From Bacillus aerolatus (lineage in GTDB: Bacteria > Bacillota > Bacilli > Bacillales > Domibacillaceae), in assembly GCF_009183655.1 (NCBI RefSeq), contig NZ_WEIO01000007.1, positions 124,001 through 188,000 of the forward strand: DNA of 64,000 nt, written 5' to 3'. This document shows, piece by piece, positions 47,266 to 55,911 of this stretch (positions are counted from its first letter, which is position 1; each line of letters opens with the position of its first letter). Position numbers and translations under genes: made by a program. The notes beneath the pieces were generated by a model. It saw only the letters and a list, made by a program, of their open reading frames with translations. It ran no database searches and was not told the origin of the DNA.

Positions 47266-48669
47266 ATGAATCAAGAAATACATCATAAGAGTCTCGTTCA
47301 CAAAAATGAGAATAAATATTTTTGGCTCGTGCTCGCGGTAAGTGTCATCGCTTATGTTAGTTTAACGATTTCTGTCGTCGGTATTTTTATTGTGCTCGGG
47401 CTGTTTGCGGTTTCATTGTTTTTGCACGCACTGACGATTGGATACATTCGCACCAATGCGGTGAAGTTAACAGAGAAGCAGTTTCCTGATGTGTATCAGC
47501 AAACAAAAGAATTGTGTGTGAAAATGGATATTCCGCGTGTACCTGATGTGTATGTGATGGAGTCAGCGGGAGCTTTAAATGCGTTTGCTGCCCGTTTTTT
47601 CGGCCGGAATATGGTCGTAATTTATTCAGAAATTTTTGAATTGACGAAGCGGCAGGCAGACGATGAATTAGCATTTGTTATTGCTCATGAGTTGGCGCAT
47701 ATTAAGCGGAATCATTTGTCGAAAATGCTCTTTATTTTACCAGCGATGTGGGTGCCGGGCATTGCGGAAGTGTATTTGCGCGCTTGTGAATATACGTGTG
47801 ACCGCTATGCTGCTTACTATATTGAAAACAGGGAAGCAGCGAAAAACAGCTTAACGATTTTAGCTGTTGGAAAAACGCTTTACGAGCAGGTGAACCGCGC
47901 GGAATATGTGAACCAGATCAACGAGGAAAAAGGTTTTTTTGTTTGGCTGAGTGAAATACTATCGACTCATCCGCCGTTGCCGAAACGAATACATGAAGTT
48001 GGCTCTTTTTTTGGGGAGACAGAACAAGTGTCTATCTTGAAAAAATCAACGAAACTAGTGTGGCTATGGGTGCCCGCCGCTTTATTGGCTTTTGGGCTGT
48101 TTGTGGCAGGCGGCTATTATGCGATTGAAAAGCTGGCCAGTTTTGCTTTCTCTGACGACTTTGACGACTTCGAAGAAGGTGAAACGATGGCGGAAGACAC
48201 TCCACCGATTATTGAAGCAGTAGTAAAAGGAGATAAAGCCAAAGTCAGCTCTTTCATCGAAAAGGGAGAAGACATCGACGCGGAAGACAATCAAGGATAC
48301 ACGCCTTTGCATTGGGCAGTGTTGGACGAAAATAAAGAGATGGTCGAGCTGTTATTAAATGCTGGAGCTGATCCGAATTATGAAGATTATTATGGAATGA
48401 CTCCTTTTACGGCAGCCGCTGATCGCGGAAATGCAGAAATGGTCAAAAGGCTGGCAAGTGCGGGAGGAGACCCGAATTATCAGAGTTTGGAAGATGAAAC
48501 GAGTCCTTTATTTTACGGCGTATTCAGTGAGGATGCAGCAACAGTCGCTGTACTGCTGGAGCTTGGAGCTGACCCGAAACATAAAGACAGCGAAAACATG
48601 ACTGCTCTTATGCATGCGATCGAATTAGGAAATCGCGATATTATTGATTTATTGAAAAAAGCAAGTTAA
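47266..48669 (+). CDS. M48 metalloprotease fused to ankyrin repeats
   Basis: 467 residues. Two N-terminal membrane segments (about 22-60), then the M48 peptidase domain with VIAHELAHIKRNH (HExxH) and the downstream Glu in YLRACEYTCDRYA. A further membrane segment follows (LVWLWVPAALLAFGLFVAGG), then at least four ankyrin repeats (about 335-467; GYTPLHWAVLDENKEMVELL, LNAGADPNYEDYYGMTPF). ATG 47266 is chosen; AAGGAG is 11-12 bases upstream. The HtpX-like protease domain with an ankyrin tail suggests tethered substrate recognition. Cotranscribed with an RDD protein. Confidence 0.88.
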   Translation: MNQEIHHKSLVHKNENKYFWLVLAVSVIAYVSLTISVVGIFIVLGLFAVSLFLHALTIGYIRTNAVKLTEKQFPDVYQQTKELCVKMDIPRVPDVYVMESAGALNAFAARFFGRNMVVIYSEIFELTKRQADDELAFVIAHELAHIKRNHLSKMLFILPAMWVPGIAEVYLRACEYTCDRYAAYYIENREAAKNSLTILAVGKTLYEQVNRAEYVNQINEEKGFFVWLSEILSTHPPLPKRIHEVGSFFGETEQVSILKKSTKLVWLWVPAALLAFGLFVAGGYYAIEKLASFAFSDDFDDFEEGETMAEDTPPIIEAVVKGDKAKVSSFIEKGEDIDAEDNQGYTPLHWAVLDENKEMVELLLNAGADPNYEDYYGMTPFTAAADRGNAEMVKRLASAGGDPNYQSLEDETSPLFYGVFSEDAATVAVLLELGADPKHKDSENMTALMHAIELGNRDIIDLLKKAS

Positions 48670-48691
48670 CGAGAAAAAGGAGATCGACTAA

Positions 48692-49096
48692 ATGATTACA
48701 CAACCAGCAGGATTTTGGAGAAGATTGTTTGCCAATATTTTAGATGCAATTATTGTTGGCGTGCCTTTATCAGTGATAAGTTATTTTATTATGGGGAATT
48801 GGGATGAAAGTGCAATCACAAGCATCGGCAACTTGTTATATGCTTTAGTCGTACCAGTCGTTTGGGCAGGGTATACAATTGGAAAAAGAATTCTCGGCAT
48901 CCGCATTGCTAAAGTAAACGGCGAAAAATTAGGTTTTGGAGCGATGCTCATGCGGACTATTGTCGCCGGACTCGTTTATGTTTTAACGTTAGGCATCGGT
49001 GTAATCGTCAGCGCCTTTATGGCTGGCTTGCGTGAAGATAAGCGCTCTATCCACGACTTCATTGCCGGCACGTACGTTACTCACGAAAAACCTTAA
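48692..49096 (+). CDS. RDD family membrane protein
   Basis: 134 residues, RDD signature AGFWRRLFANILDAIIVGVP and a conserved GKRILGIRIAKVNG loop, with three to four membrane segments. 22 bases after the M48-ankyrin gene, with AAAGGAGA upstream. RDD proteins are of mixed or unknown function, some as transporters. Confidence 0.87.
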   Translation: MITQPAGFWRRLFANILDAIIVGVPLSVISYFIMGNWDESAITSIGNLLYALVVPVVWAGYTIGKRILGIRIAKVNGEKLGFGAMLMRTIVAGLVYVLTLGIGVIVSAFMAGLREDKRSIHDFIAGTYVTHEKP

Positions 49097-49151
49097 TTTC
49101 TAAACGAAGCAATTTATGACCTGAACGCATTCAAGTAACTCAATTAAAATG

Positions 49152-49185
49152 AAAACCCGCTCATGCATTTGCATGAGCGGGTTTT
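49152..49185. terminator. Bidirectional terminator
   Basis: AAAACCCGCTCATGC and GCATGAGCGGGTTTT around ATTT; 15 bp perfect stem between convergent genes. Confidence 0.93.
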
Positions 49186-49208
49186 CGTTCTTCACAGAGA
49201 GACGGCTT

Positions 49209-50426
49209 TTATCTCGCCGACCCAGGGTTATAAGTCGTATTCAGATTTTGTTTTTTCTTCATCCCGCGCGCCCATTTCATACAGATCACGAGGGTGACCA
49301 TAATGATGGCTGCGCCGAATATATAAGGAAGAGCCATGTTGAAATCGAACAAGGCGCCGGCAAGTGCCGGGCCGACCATGTTTCCGATGCTCATATACGC
49401 ATTGTTCATACCGGCAGCAAATCCTTGTTCGCTTCCCGCCATGTTTGACACGGTCGTATTGATGGCCGGGCGAAGCAGGGAAGCGGCAATAAAGAAAAAG
49501 GCGGACACGACGAGCACGGAAACAAAGCCAGTCGCAAACAGCAGGCCGATCATAGCGATAGCAGCGACAACGAGCATCGTATTCATGACGCGCACTTCTC
49601 CAAACAGTCTTAGTACACGGTCAAGAACGAATGCTTGAACGATGACGCCGATTAAACCGCCGACGACCATAAGCATGGAAATGTCAGCTGGGCTAAATCC
49701 AAATTTCACGTCTGTGTACAAGCTGATCGTTGCCTGGTAGTTCGCCAGACCGAATGAAAGAGTAAACATCATCACGAGAAGGATAAAATACGGCTTTTTC
49801 ACGGAAAGAGTCATTTGTTTTAACAAAGAATCCCGTTTTTGAGGCGCAGCTGGAATGGCGGCACGCTCCGGTTCTTTCAAAAACAAAATCGACATAATCG
49901 CGGCAAAAGCGGCAACGGCGCCTGCAATGAAAAACGGAGCACGCAAGCCGAATGCGGCGAGAAAGCCGCCGATGCCGGGGCCAACGACAAAGCCGAATGA
50001 CATCGAAGCACCGAGCCGGCCCATTCCTTTCGCCCGCGTTTTTGCTGTTGTAATATCAGCGACAAATGCCATCATCGATGGAATCATAAACGCCGCTCCG
50101 ATGCCGCCGACCGCACGTGAAATATAAAGCAGCACGAGCTGTTGGGAGAAGGCGAATAAAAATTGGGATAAAGAAAACAAAATAAGCCCAAACACGATCG
50201 TTTTTTTCCGGCCCAACCGGTCAGATAAGTCTCCGGCGAGCGGAGAGAAAATAAATTGGGCAAAAGCAAAGGTGGCTATTAATAAGCCAAACGTTTTCCC
50301 GCCTGCTCCAAAATCATGAATAATGGTCGGCATGATCGGAATGACAAGCCCTATGCCTGTCATCACGATAAACATGTTGGCCATTAAGATGAGAAGGGGA
50401 AATTGTTGTATATTTTTTCGAGACAT
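49209..50426 (-). CDS. MFS drug-efflux transporter
   Basis: 405-residue, 12-segment major facilitator protein of the DHA1 (TetA/NorA-like) type. Motif A is GDLSDRLGRKKTI, and motif C-like GPGIGGFLAAFG is present. A TetR-family gene lies 25 bases upstream on the same strand, so it is probably repressed by it and induced by a toxic compound. Substrate unknown. Confidence 0.9.
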   Translation of the reverse strand: MSRKNIQQFPLLILMANMFIVMTGIGLVIPIMPTIIHDFGAGGKTFGLLIATFAFAQFIFSPLAGDLSDRLGRKKTIVFGLILFSLSQFLFAFSQQLVLLYISRAVGGIGAAFMIPSMMAFVADITTAKTRAKGMGRLGASMSFGFVVGPGIGGFLAAFGLRAPFFIAGAVAAFAAIMSILFLKEPERAAIPAAPQKRDSLLKQMTLSVKKPYFILLVMMFTLSFGLANYQATISLYTDVKFGFSPADISMLMVVGGLIGVIVQAFVLDRVLRLFGEVRVMNTMLVVAAIAMIGLLFATGFVSVLVVSAFFFIAASLLRPAINTTVSNMAGSEQGFAAGMNNAYMSIGNMVGPALAGALFDFNMALPYIFGAAIIMVTLVICMKWARGMKKKQNLNTTYNPGSAR

Positions 50427-50451
50427 TTATTCAACCTGCTTTCTTTTCTAG

Positions 50452-51327
50452 TTAGATCAATGTAGTTGCTGGCATGTTAACGATCGTTTTTTCCAGTTCT
50501 TCTGCCAGTTCCGCTAAGTTCTCACTTTCTTTTAAATTGCGGATCATGCCGGATAAAACAGCCCGGCGCGGTTTCATTTCCATCAACTCTTTTTCAAGTA
50601 TGTCTACAGATTCCACCATAATCGTTTCTGCTTGAGAAGCAGCAGCGGTTTCTTTCATTTTCCGCACAATGTGAAGCGGATGTACTGTTTCCTCCTGCCA
50701 TCCTTCAGAAAGCTCTTGCATAAGAGGTGCCGTAAAAAATGGTTCAGGCTGTTTTTCTATTAATGTTTGGGCTGCGGCTTCCAGCTGAATAAACAAAAAA
50801 TGAGCGAGTGCATTGAAGTCACAAGCCGTTCCTTCTTCTAGCACACCGCGCATATATGAGGTCAACATGCCTTTTAGCGTGGCCGTTAAATCTGCTGCAT
50901 AAGGAGCGGCTTCCTGGCCAAAGACCGACACAATACTTTTTCCAGTTTTACGGACCAACTTGGCGTTTTCGTGGCGCACGAATTGATTAAGTGATTTGTC
51001 CTCCAGTCCTTTAATTTCATTCATTTGCATAAGAAAAAACTCCTGAAATTCGCAGTAATGGCGAATGCGGATCGCGATTTCACGGATAAAAGCTTCCTGT
51101 ACCGTGTCACTGTCTTTTGCCGATGAGGCAATCTGATCATTCAACAGCTGATAATAATAAGAAAAAATGTCTGACAACAGCTCTTCTTTTGATTTGAAAT
51201 GTGTATATAAGCTTCCTTTTGACACACCGCAAACATCTGCAACCTGCTGCATGGACGTTTGATGAAAGCTCGTTTTTGAAAAAAGCTTCATCGCAGCGAT
51301 AAGGATCTTTCTTTTCTTCTCGTTCAT
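50452..51327 (-). CDS. TetR-family regulator
   Basis: 291 residues, long for TetR. The N-terminal helix-turn-helix (SFHQTSMQQVADVCGVSKGSLYTHFKSKEELL) is clear; the remainder is a helical ligand/dimer region with an extra C-terminal extension. First gene of a regulator-efflux operon. A palindrome at 51358-51371 is the probable autoregulatory operator. Confidence 0.9.
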   Translation of the reverse strand: MNEKKRKILIAAMKLFSKTSFHQTSMQQVADVCGVSKGSLYTHFKSKEELLSDIFSYYYQLLNDQIASSAKDSDTVQEAFIREIAIRIRHYCEFQEFFLMQMNEIKGLEDKSLNQFVRHENAKLVRKTGKSIVSVFGQEAAPYAADLTATLKGMLTSYMRGVLEEGTACDFNALAHFLFIQLEAAAQTLIEKQPEPFFTAPLMQELSEGWQEETVHPLHIVRKMKETAAASQAETIMVESVDILEKELMEMKPRRAVLSGMIRNLKESENLAELAEELEKTIVNMPATTLI

Positions 51328-51338
51328 TACGCACTCCT

Positions 51339-51371
51339 AACCAATCGGTTTTTTATTTGACCATTTGGTCA
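51339..51371 (-). promoter_or_regulatory. TetR operator candidates
   Basis: TGACCA-TT-TGGTCA (51358-51371) is a perfect palindrome just upstream of the regulator. AACCAATCGGTT (51339-51350) is a second, imperfect one. Function inferred from position. Confidence 0.65.
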
Positions 51372-51553
51372 TTGTTTATAAATTGTAACATATCTCTCGG
51401 ATACTTTCACGCAAAAAATTTCGATAAGCGAAGTTTTTTTACACTATCTTATAAATGTACAGGCTGAGCGCGCTTCTTTTTATTATTATATGGTCAGCTA
51501 GAGCTCCTTTATCCAAAGACGGAATACGCATAAGAATCAATCATTAAATCAAT

Positions 51554-51605
51554 ATGTAAACCTCTTTATTTTTAAGTTGACAACACTCTCGCTAGATTAT
51601 AAAAT
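51554..51605 (+). promoter_or_regulatory. bioY promoter with BirA-like operator
   Basis: TTGACA (51577-51582), 17 bases, TAAAAT (51600-51605). Overlapping it are ATGTAAACC (51554-51562) and the opposing AGTTGACAA (51575-51583), which resemble the two arms of the Bacillus BirA box (TTGTTAACC / GGTTAACAA), although the spacer is shorter than usual. B. subtilis yhfUTS is BirA-regulated, in agreement. Confidence 0.6.
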
Positions 51606-51650
51606 GACAGTGTTTTCAGATATTAAAATCAAAGGGGCGAGGGAGATTAG

Positions 51651-52205
51651 ATGAAAACAAAAGATATTACATATGTTGCTTTATTTGCAGCGGTTATGGG
51701 GGCATTAGGGATGATACCGCCGATTCCATTGTCGTTTACTCCGGTACCGATTACACTGCAAACGTTAGGAGTCGTTTTAGCCGGTGGAATTTTAGGAGCG
51801 CGGCTCGGTTTCTTAAGTCAAATGACGTTTTTGCTGCTTGTGGCAGCCGGTTTGCCGCTTCTTTCAGGCGGGCGCGGAGGAATTGGCGTGTTTGTCGGAC
51901 CGAGTGCCGGTTACTTGTTCAGTTATCCAATTGCTGCCGCCTTACTCGGTTTCATACTTTCCCGCTTCCGGACGTTAACACTTAAGAAAGTTTTGTTCGT
52001 TAATTTGACAGCCGGCGTGTTTACTCTTTATTTATTCGGTATCCCGGTGCAAGCTTTCATTATGGACCTTCCGTTAGTTCATACGATTAAAATCAGCCTG
52101 ATTTATATTCCGGGCGATTTGATTAAAGCGACGGTTGCTTCTTATTTAGTATACAAGCTGCGGAAATCTACTGTAGTTTCAAGGCAATTTGTCAAAGCGA
52201 GTTGA
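51651..52205 (+). CDS. bioY: Biotin transporter BioY
   Basis: S-component of the biotin ECF transporter, 184 residues, six membrane segments. BioY signatures: SFTPVPITLQTLGVVLAGG and LLSGGRGGIGVFVGPSAGYL. Corresponds to B. subtilis yhfU (bioYB), first gene of yhfUTS. GGCGAGGGAG precedes ATG. Confidence 0.95.
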   Translation: MKTKDITYVALFAAVMGALGMIPPIPLSFTPVPITLQTLGVVLAGGILGARLGFLSQMTFLLLVAAGLPLLSGGRGGIGVFVGPSAGYLFSYPIAAALLGFILSRFRTLTLKKVLFVNLTAGVFTLYLFGIPVQAFIMDLPLVHTIKISLIYIPGDLIKATVASYLVYKLRKSTVVSRQFVKAS

Positions 52206-52227
52206 GACACATGACGTGTCTCTTTTT
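52204..52227 (+). terminator. Terminator-like hairpin inside bioY-yhfT
   Basis: GAGACAC pairs with GTGTCTC around ATGAC, then TTTTT, directly at the bioY stop. It may lower yhfT-yhfS expression relative to bioY. Confidence 0.7.
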
Positions 52228-52248
52228 AAAAGAAAGGAAGATTCATAT

Positions 52249-53712
52249 ATGGCGTCCATCACATCCGTTTATTCCAATCACGCGAAAGATCATCCCTGCC
52301 GGACCGCTGTAAAAACGTCCAATCGAGAAGTGAGCTGGCGCGAGTGGAGTGAACTAATTCATCAAACAGCCGGCTGGTTCCAGACTAAACATATCCCGAA
52401 GAAAACAGTGGGAATTTTCATGGGCAATGGACTGCCGTTTTTGCAGCTGTTTGCCGGAGCAGCTGCAGCAGGATGGACGGCTGTTCCGTTAGATTTAAAA
52501 TGGAGCGGTGACGAACGGCAAAAGAGGGTTCGTATTTGCCAGCCGGCTATTATCGTGACGACTCGTGATTTATATGACAAAATCCAATCCATTCACCCGC
52601 ACGTTCTCATTTGGGAGGATGTTTCCGGGGAAATATATCAAATCCAGTCCAATTCAGCAGAAGAAATTAGCGGAGACGCCCCTTTTTACATGGGGTTTAC
52701 GTCTGGTTCAACGGGAGAGCCGAAAGCGTTTATCCGCTCCCAAAAGACTTGGACTGCCAGTTTTCAATGCAATAAGCATGATTTTAGACTCGGCGCAGAT
52801 GAGTATGTGCTTGTGCCAGGTGCACTCATTCACTCCCACTTTTTATACGGAGCGATCAGCACATTGTTCCTTGGCGGCACCGTTCATTTGCTGGACAAGT
52901 TTTCTCCAAATGAAACAATGGGCGTAATGCTTGAACATCCTGTGACCGCGGTGTATCTCGTGCCGACTATGATGGAAGCGCTGTTAAAAGAGACAGGCAT
53001 TGTGGAGAAGAAAATAACGTTTATTTCATCAGGGGCCAAGTGGGAAAAAGAGTCTAAGAGACGGATAAGAGACAAGTTTCCCAATTTAGATATGTTTGAG
53101 TTTTACGGAGCAGGCGAGCTGAGCTTCGTGACAGCTCTGTCCAATAAAGAAAATAGCGAGAAACCTGAATCCGTTGGCAAACCTTGCTGCGGCGTTGAGA
53201 TCCAAATCCGCAAAGCTGACGGGGGGCTGGCAGCTCCATATGAAACAGGAAAAATATATGTAAAAAGCGGGATGGTTTGTACAGGTTACTTGAGCGAAAG
53301 GGGAGTGCAGACGATCCAGGATTCGGCAGGCTGGAGCACGGTGGATGACATGGGCTGCCTCGATGAAGAGGGATATTTATACATAGCAGGACGGGAAAAA
53401 AACATGATTTTATACGGCGGCATTAATATTTTTCCTGAAGAAATTGAAACGGTTTTATCGTTGCATCCCGATGTGGAATTGGCTGCTGTATTTGGCGTAA
53501 AGGACCCTTACTGGGGAGAGATTGTCACAGCCGTTGTAAAAGGCAGTGCGAGTAAACTTGAGCTGAGAAAACTTTGTAAAGAAAAGCTGGCTTCTTATAA
53601 AATTCCGCGAAAGTGGTTTTTTACAGAAGACATCCCGCTGACAGCCGGCGGAAAAATTGCTCGTGCCGAGTTAAAAGAAAGGCTGGTAAAGGAGGTGATT
53701 TCTCATTCGTAA
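52249..53712 (+). CDS. yhfT: Acyl-CoA/acyl-adenylate synthetase YhfT
   Basis: 487-residue AMP-binding enzyme: FTSGSTGEPKAFIRS (P-loop-like motif), FYGAGELSF, VDDMGCLDEEGYLYIAGREK, and the final catalytic Lys in PLTAGGKIARAEL. It forms an acyl-CoA from a carboxylic acid; in the BirA-controlled yhfUTS operon a role in providing or recycling a biotin-pathway acyl precursor is plausible but unproven. ATG 52249 follows AGAAAGGAAG. It overlaps yhfS by eight bases if yhfS starts at ATT. Confidence 0.9.
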   Translation: MASITSVYSNHAKDHPCRTAVKTSNREVSWREWSELIHQTAGWFQTKHIPKKTVGIFMGNGLPFLQLFAGAAAAGWTAVPLDLKWSGDERQKRVRICQPAIIVTTRDLYDKIQSIHPHVLIWEDVSGEIYQIQSNSAEEISGDAPFYMGFTSGSTGEPKAFIRSQKTWTASFQCNKHDFRLGADEYVLVPGALIHSHFLYGAISTLFLGGTVHLLDKFSPNETMGVMLEHPVTAVYLVPTMMEALLKETGIVEKKITFISSGAKWEKESKRRIRDKFPNLDMFEFYGAGELSFVTALSNKENSEKPESVGKPCCGVEIQIRKADGGLAAPYETGKIYVKSGMVCTGYLSERGVQTIQDSAGWSTVDDMGCLDEEGYLYIAGREKNMILYGGINIFPEEIETVLSLHPDVELAAVFGVKDPYWGEIVTAVVKGSASKLELRKLCKEKLASYKIPRKWFFTEDIPLTAGGKIARAELKERLVKEVISHS

Positions 53713-54799
53713 AGCCGTCATTGTGAAAGCGAAACGAACACCGCTCGGAAAAATAAATGGCATGCTTCATACGCAGCAACCGCATGAATTGGCGGCGCCT
53801 TTGCTGCAGCACCTCGGGGCAGGCATCGAATCTGAAATTGATGATGTTATACTTGGCAATGTCGTTGGACCAGGAGGAAACGCAGCGCGATTATCTGCTT
53901 TACAGGCAGGACTGCCATTATCCGTTCCAGGATTAACGATTGACCGCCAATGCAGCGCCGGACTCGAAGCGATTCGGCTGGCATGTTATTTCATTCAAGG
54001 CGGAGCGGGCCGTACGTACTTAGCCGGTGGGACAGAAAGCACGAGCACGTCTCCTTTTCCAGCACGCGCCCGATTTGCTCCTGATAGCATCGGTGACCCG
54101 GATATGGGAATAGCCGCTGAACATGTCGCCAAGAGATACCAGATTACGAGAGAAAAGCAGGATGAGTGGACGAAAATCAGTTATGAGCGCAGCTGGGAAG
54201 CGTTTGAACAAGGGGTATACGACCAGGAAATTTTCCCAGTTGGATCATTACAAATGGACGAAGAATTCTTCCGAAAACGCGATATAGAAAAGCTCGCTAA
54301 AAGAGCCAAAGCTGTTTTTCAAAAAGACGGCACCGTGACTGCGGTGAATAGCTGTGGCATTCATGACGGTGCCAGCGCCGTGCTCGTTATGGAAGAAGAA
54401 CAGGCGTTGGAACATGGCTTGCAGCCTGTCTTGCGGTTTGTCGACAGCCAAGTTTCCGGGGTGCATCCTCATTACCCTGGCATTGCGCCGGTCCCGGCTA
54501 TTAGACAGCTGCTCAAGCGTAATCACTTAACGATGGAAGACATTGATTTAATCGAAATCAATGAAGCATTTGCGTCTAAAATAGCGGCCTGTGCACAGGA
54601 GCTTGGCATTCCGTATGAGAAGTTGAATGTCCGGGGAGGAGCACTCGCTTTCGGGCATCCGTATGCAGCATCCGGTGCGATTTTAGTCACCCGGCTGTTT
54701 TACGAAGTGCAAAGACAAAAGCAGGCAAAATATGTGCTCGCTGCCATCGGAAGCGGCGGCGGAGTCGGGATCGCTGTCTTGTTTGAGACTGTACGGTGA
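53705..54799 (+). CDS. yhfS: Thiolase YhfS, apparent ATT start
   Basis: About 364-residue acetyl-CoA C-acyltransferase. Nucleophile Cys in TIDRQCSAGLEAI, INEAFASKIAA with His region, and RGGALAFGHPYAASGA near the end. The thiolase N-terminal strand RKAVIVKAKRTPLGK needs the codons before GTG 53723. ATT 53705 lies 7-9 bases after a perfect AAGGAGGTGA and restores it, while GTG 53723 has no ribosome site and would cut the strand. I therefore call ATT. Coupled to yhfT by overlap. Terminator at 54847-54897. Confidence 0.85.
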   Translation: MRKAVIVKAKRTPLGKINGMLHTQQPHELAAPLLQHLGAGIESEIDDVILGNVVGPGGNAARLSALQAGLPLSVPGLTIDRQCSAGLEAIRLACYFIQGGAGRTYLAGGTESTSTSPFPARARFAPDSIGDPDMGIAAEHVAKRYQITREKQDEWTKISYERSWEAFEQGVYDQEIFPVGSLQMDEEFFRKRDIEKLAKRAKAVFQKDGTVTAVNSCGIHDGASAVLVMEEEQALEHGLQPVLRFVDSQVSGVHPHYPGIAPVPAIRQLLKRNHLTMEDIDLIEINEAFASKIAACAQELGIPYEKLNVRGGALAFGHPYAASGAILVTRLFYEVQRQKQAKYVLAAIGSGGGVGIAVLFETVR

Positions 54800-54846
54800 A
54801 AAAAGTAAGTACTAGAATCAAACCGTTGTAAAAGAGATAATTTATA

Positions 54847-54897
54847 AGAGATGTATCGTCAATCGGTGTGTTAATCGTGACGGTACAGCTCTTTTTT
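54847..54897 (+). terminator. Terminator of bioY-yhfT-yhfS
   Basis: AGAG-at-GTATCGTCA pairs with TGACGGTAC-ag-CTCT, then TTTTTT. Confidence 0.8.
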
Positions 54898-54953
54898 CAT
54901 GGAGTGAAACGAATCAACTTTCTGAAAATTTTAAAACAGGCTAAAAAAACCAA

Positions 54954-54982
54954 TTGACAATGATTCTCATTTTCTTTACAAT
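54954..54982 (+). promoter_or_regulatory. Promoter with Fur box
   Basis: TTGACA (54954-54959), 17 bases, TACAAT (54977-54982). The spacer is a Fur box, GACAATGATTCTCATTTTC (54956-54974), matching 15 of 19 positions of the GATAATGATAATCATTATC consensus. Iron repression of the downstream gene is expected. Confidence 0.85.
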
Positions 54983-55021
54983 GAGATTAACACAACCATA
55001 GATCGGAGCGGGGGGAAGAAT

Positions 55022-55501
55022 ATGTTTAACATGTTGCACGGATTAAAAGATATTCACACGGTTATATCAAACAGGCGCAAAATTGGCGGAGTAGCGGAAG
55101 CGGGCACGATTCAATTGTCATCAGGCGAAGTGTATGATCATCCGGTATTTACGAATGTTGACTTATCAAAAGGGCAATATGTTTCCCTCTGCTTTATCGA
55201 TGAAAACGGAACGAATATTATGGCGCATGTCGATCAAATCGCCTTGATCAAAGGACTTGAGCACAAGTTAATTTGTCAGCTGAACAATGCGTACGTCAAA
55301 CAAATGCTGCTGCAGGATACGGTACAATATTTACAAAAGCTATGTGAAATCAATGACGGCTTTGTCACTCATACATTTAAAAAAGAAGCATTGCAGCTCG
55401 TTCGCGATATTAGCGTGAATGAACTTAAAAAACATAATGTATCGCTGCCATTTCCGATGGAAGAAAAGCTTGTTCATATAAGCGACCGGCTGCACGCATA
55501 A
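55022..55501 (+). CDS. Fur-controlled protein of unknown function
   Basis: 159 residues, soluble. Start MFNMLHGLKDIHTVISNRRK; a beta-rich first half (AGTIQLSSGEVYDHPVFTNV, YVSLCFIDENGTNIMAHVDQ) and a helical second half. No motif or family recognised, and only three Cys (positions scattered), so not an Fe-S protein. It ends back-to-back with the ferredoxin of the encapsulin operon, sharing a terminator. Low-iron induction from the Fur box suggests a role opposite to storage, such as mobilisation (inference). Confidence 0.75.
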   Translation: MFNMLHGLKDIHTVISNRRKIGGVAEAGTIQLSSGEVYDHPVFTNVDLSKGQYVSLCFIDENGTNIMAHVDQIALIKGLEHKLICQLNNAYVKQMLLQDTVQYLQKLCEINDGFVTHTFKKEALQLVRDISVNELKKHNVSLPFPMEEKLVHISDRLHA

Positions 55502-55537
55502 AAAAACGAGGTTCCTCAAGGAACCCCGTTTTTTTAT
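55501..55537. terminator. Bidirectional terminator
   Basis: ACGaGGTTCC pairs with GGAACCcCGT around TCAA with A-run and T-run on either side, separating the Fur-box gene from the encapsulin operon. Confidence 0.9.
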
Positions 55538-55899
55538 AACATATTTGCCTGGCACGCTAAACGGCAGCCGTCGGTTAAGGCGTGCTGCAACTTTTTTTGC
55601 TCTTTTTCATTTGGCGGAGACAATAGTAAAGCGCCTTCGGTTATTTTTACTGTACAGACGCCGCACGTGCCTTTTCGGCATTTAAAGTTGATGGCTTGGT
55701 CTTGTTTTAACGCCTCATTTAATAAATTGCCTTTCACATGTTTGATGCGGAAGGTTTGTTGGTTTTGCTGCAAATGAATATGCGCATCCTCTTGTACGTT
55801 TTCAGGTTGTTTGTCTTCAGGCTGCTTCATAATAATAGCAGTGTCAGTATTAAGTTGATTCGGAAGCAGAGAGCCGACGGTAAATTTTCGGTTATCCAT
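55534..55899 (-). CDS. Encapsulin-targeted 2Fe-2S ferredoxin
   Basis: 121 residues. The N-terminus NRKFTVGSLLPNQ carries the encapsulin targeting motif TVGSL, also present at the C-terminus of the IMEF cargo. After a linker comes a plant-type ferredoxin with CRKGTCGVC and a later Cys in GCRLACQ. In characterised Firmicute encapsulin systems such a ferredoxin is co-packaged and proposed to reduce and release stored iron. 12 bases downstream of the shell gene. Confidence 0.9.
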   Translation of the reverse strand: MDNRKFTVGSLLPNQLNTDTAIIMKQPEDKQPENVQEDAHIHLQQNQQTFRIKHVKGNLLNEALKQDQAINFKCRKGTCGVCTVKITEGALLLSPPNEKEQKKLQHALTDGCRLACQANML

Positions 55900-55911
55900 A
55901 GTATCCGGACC

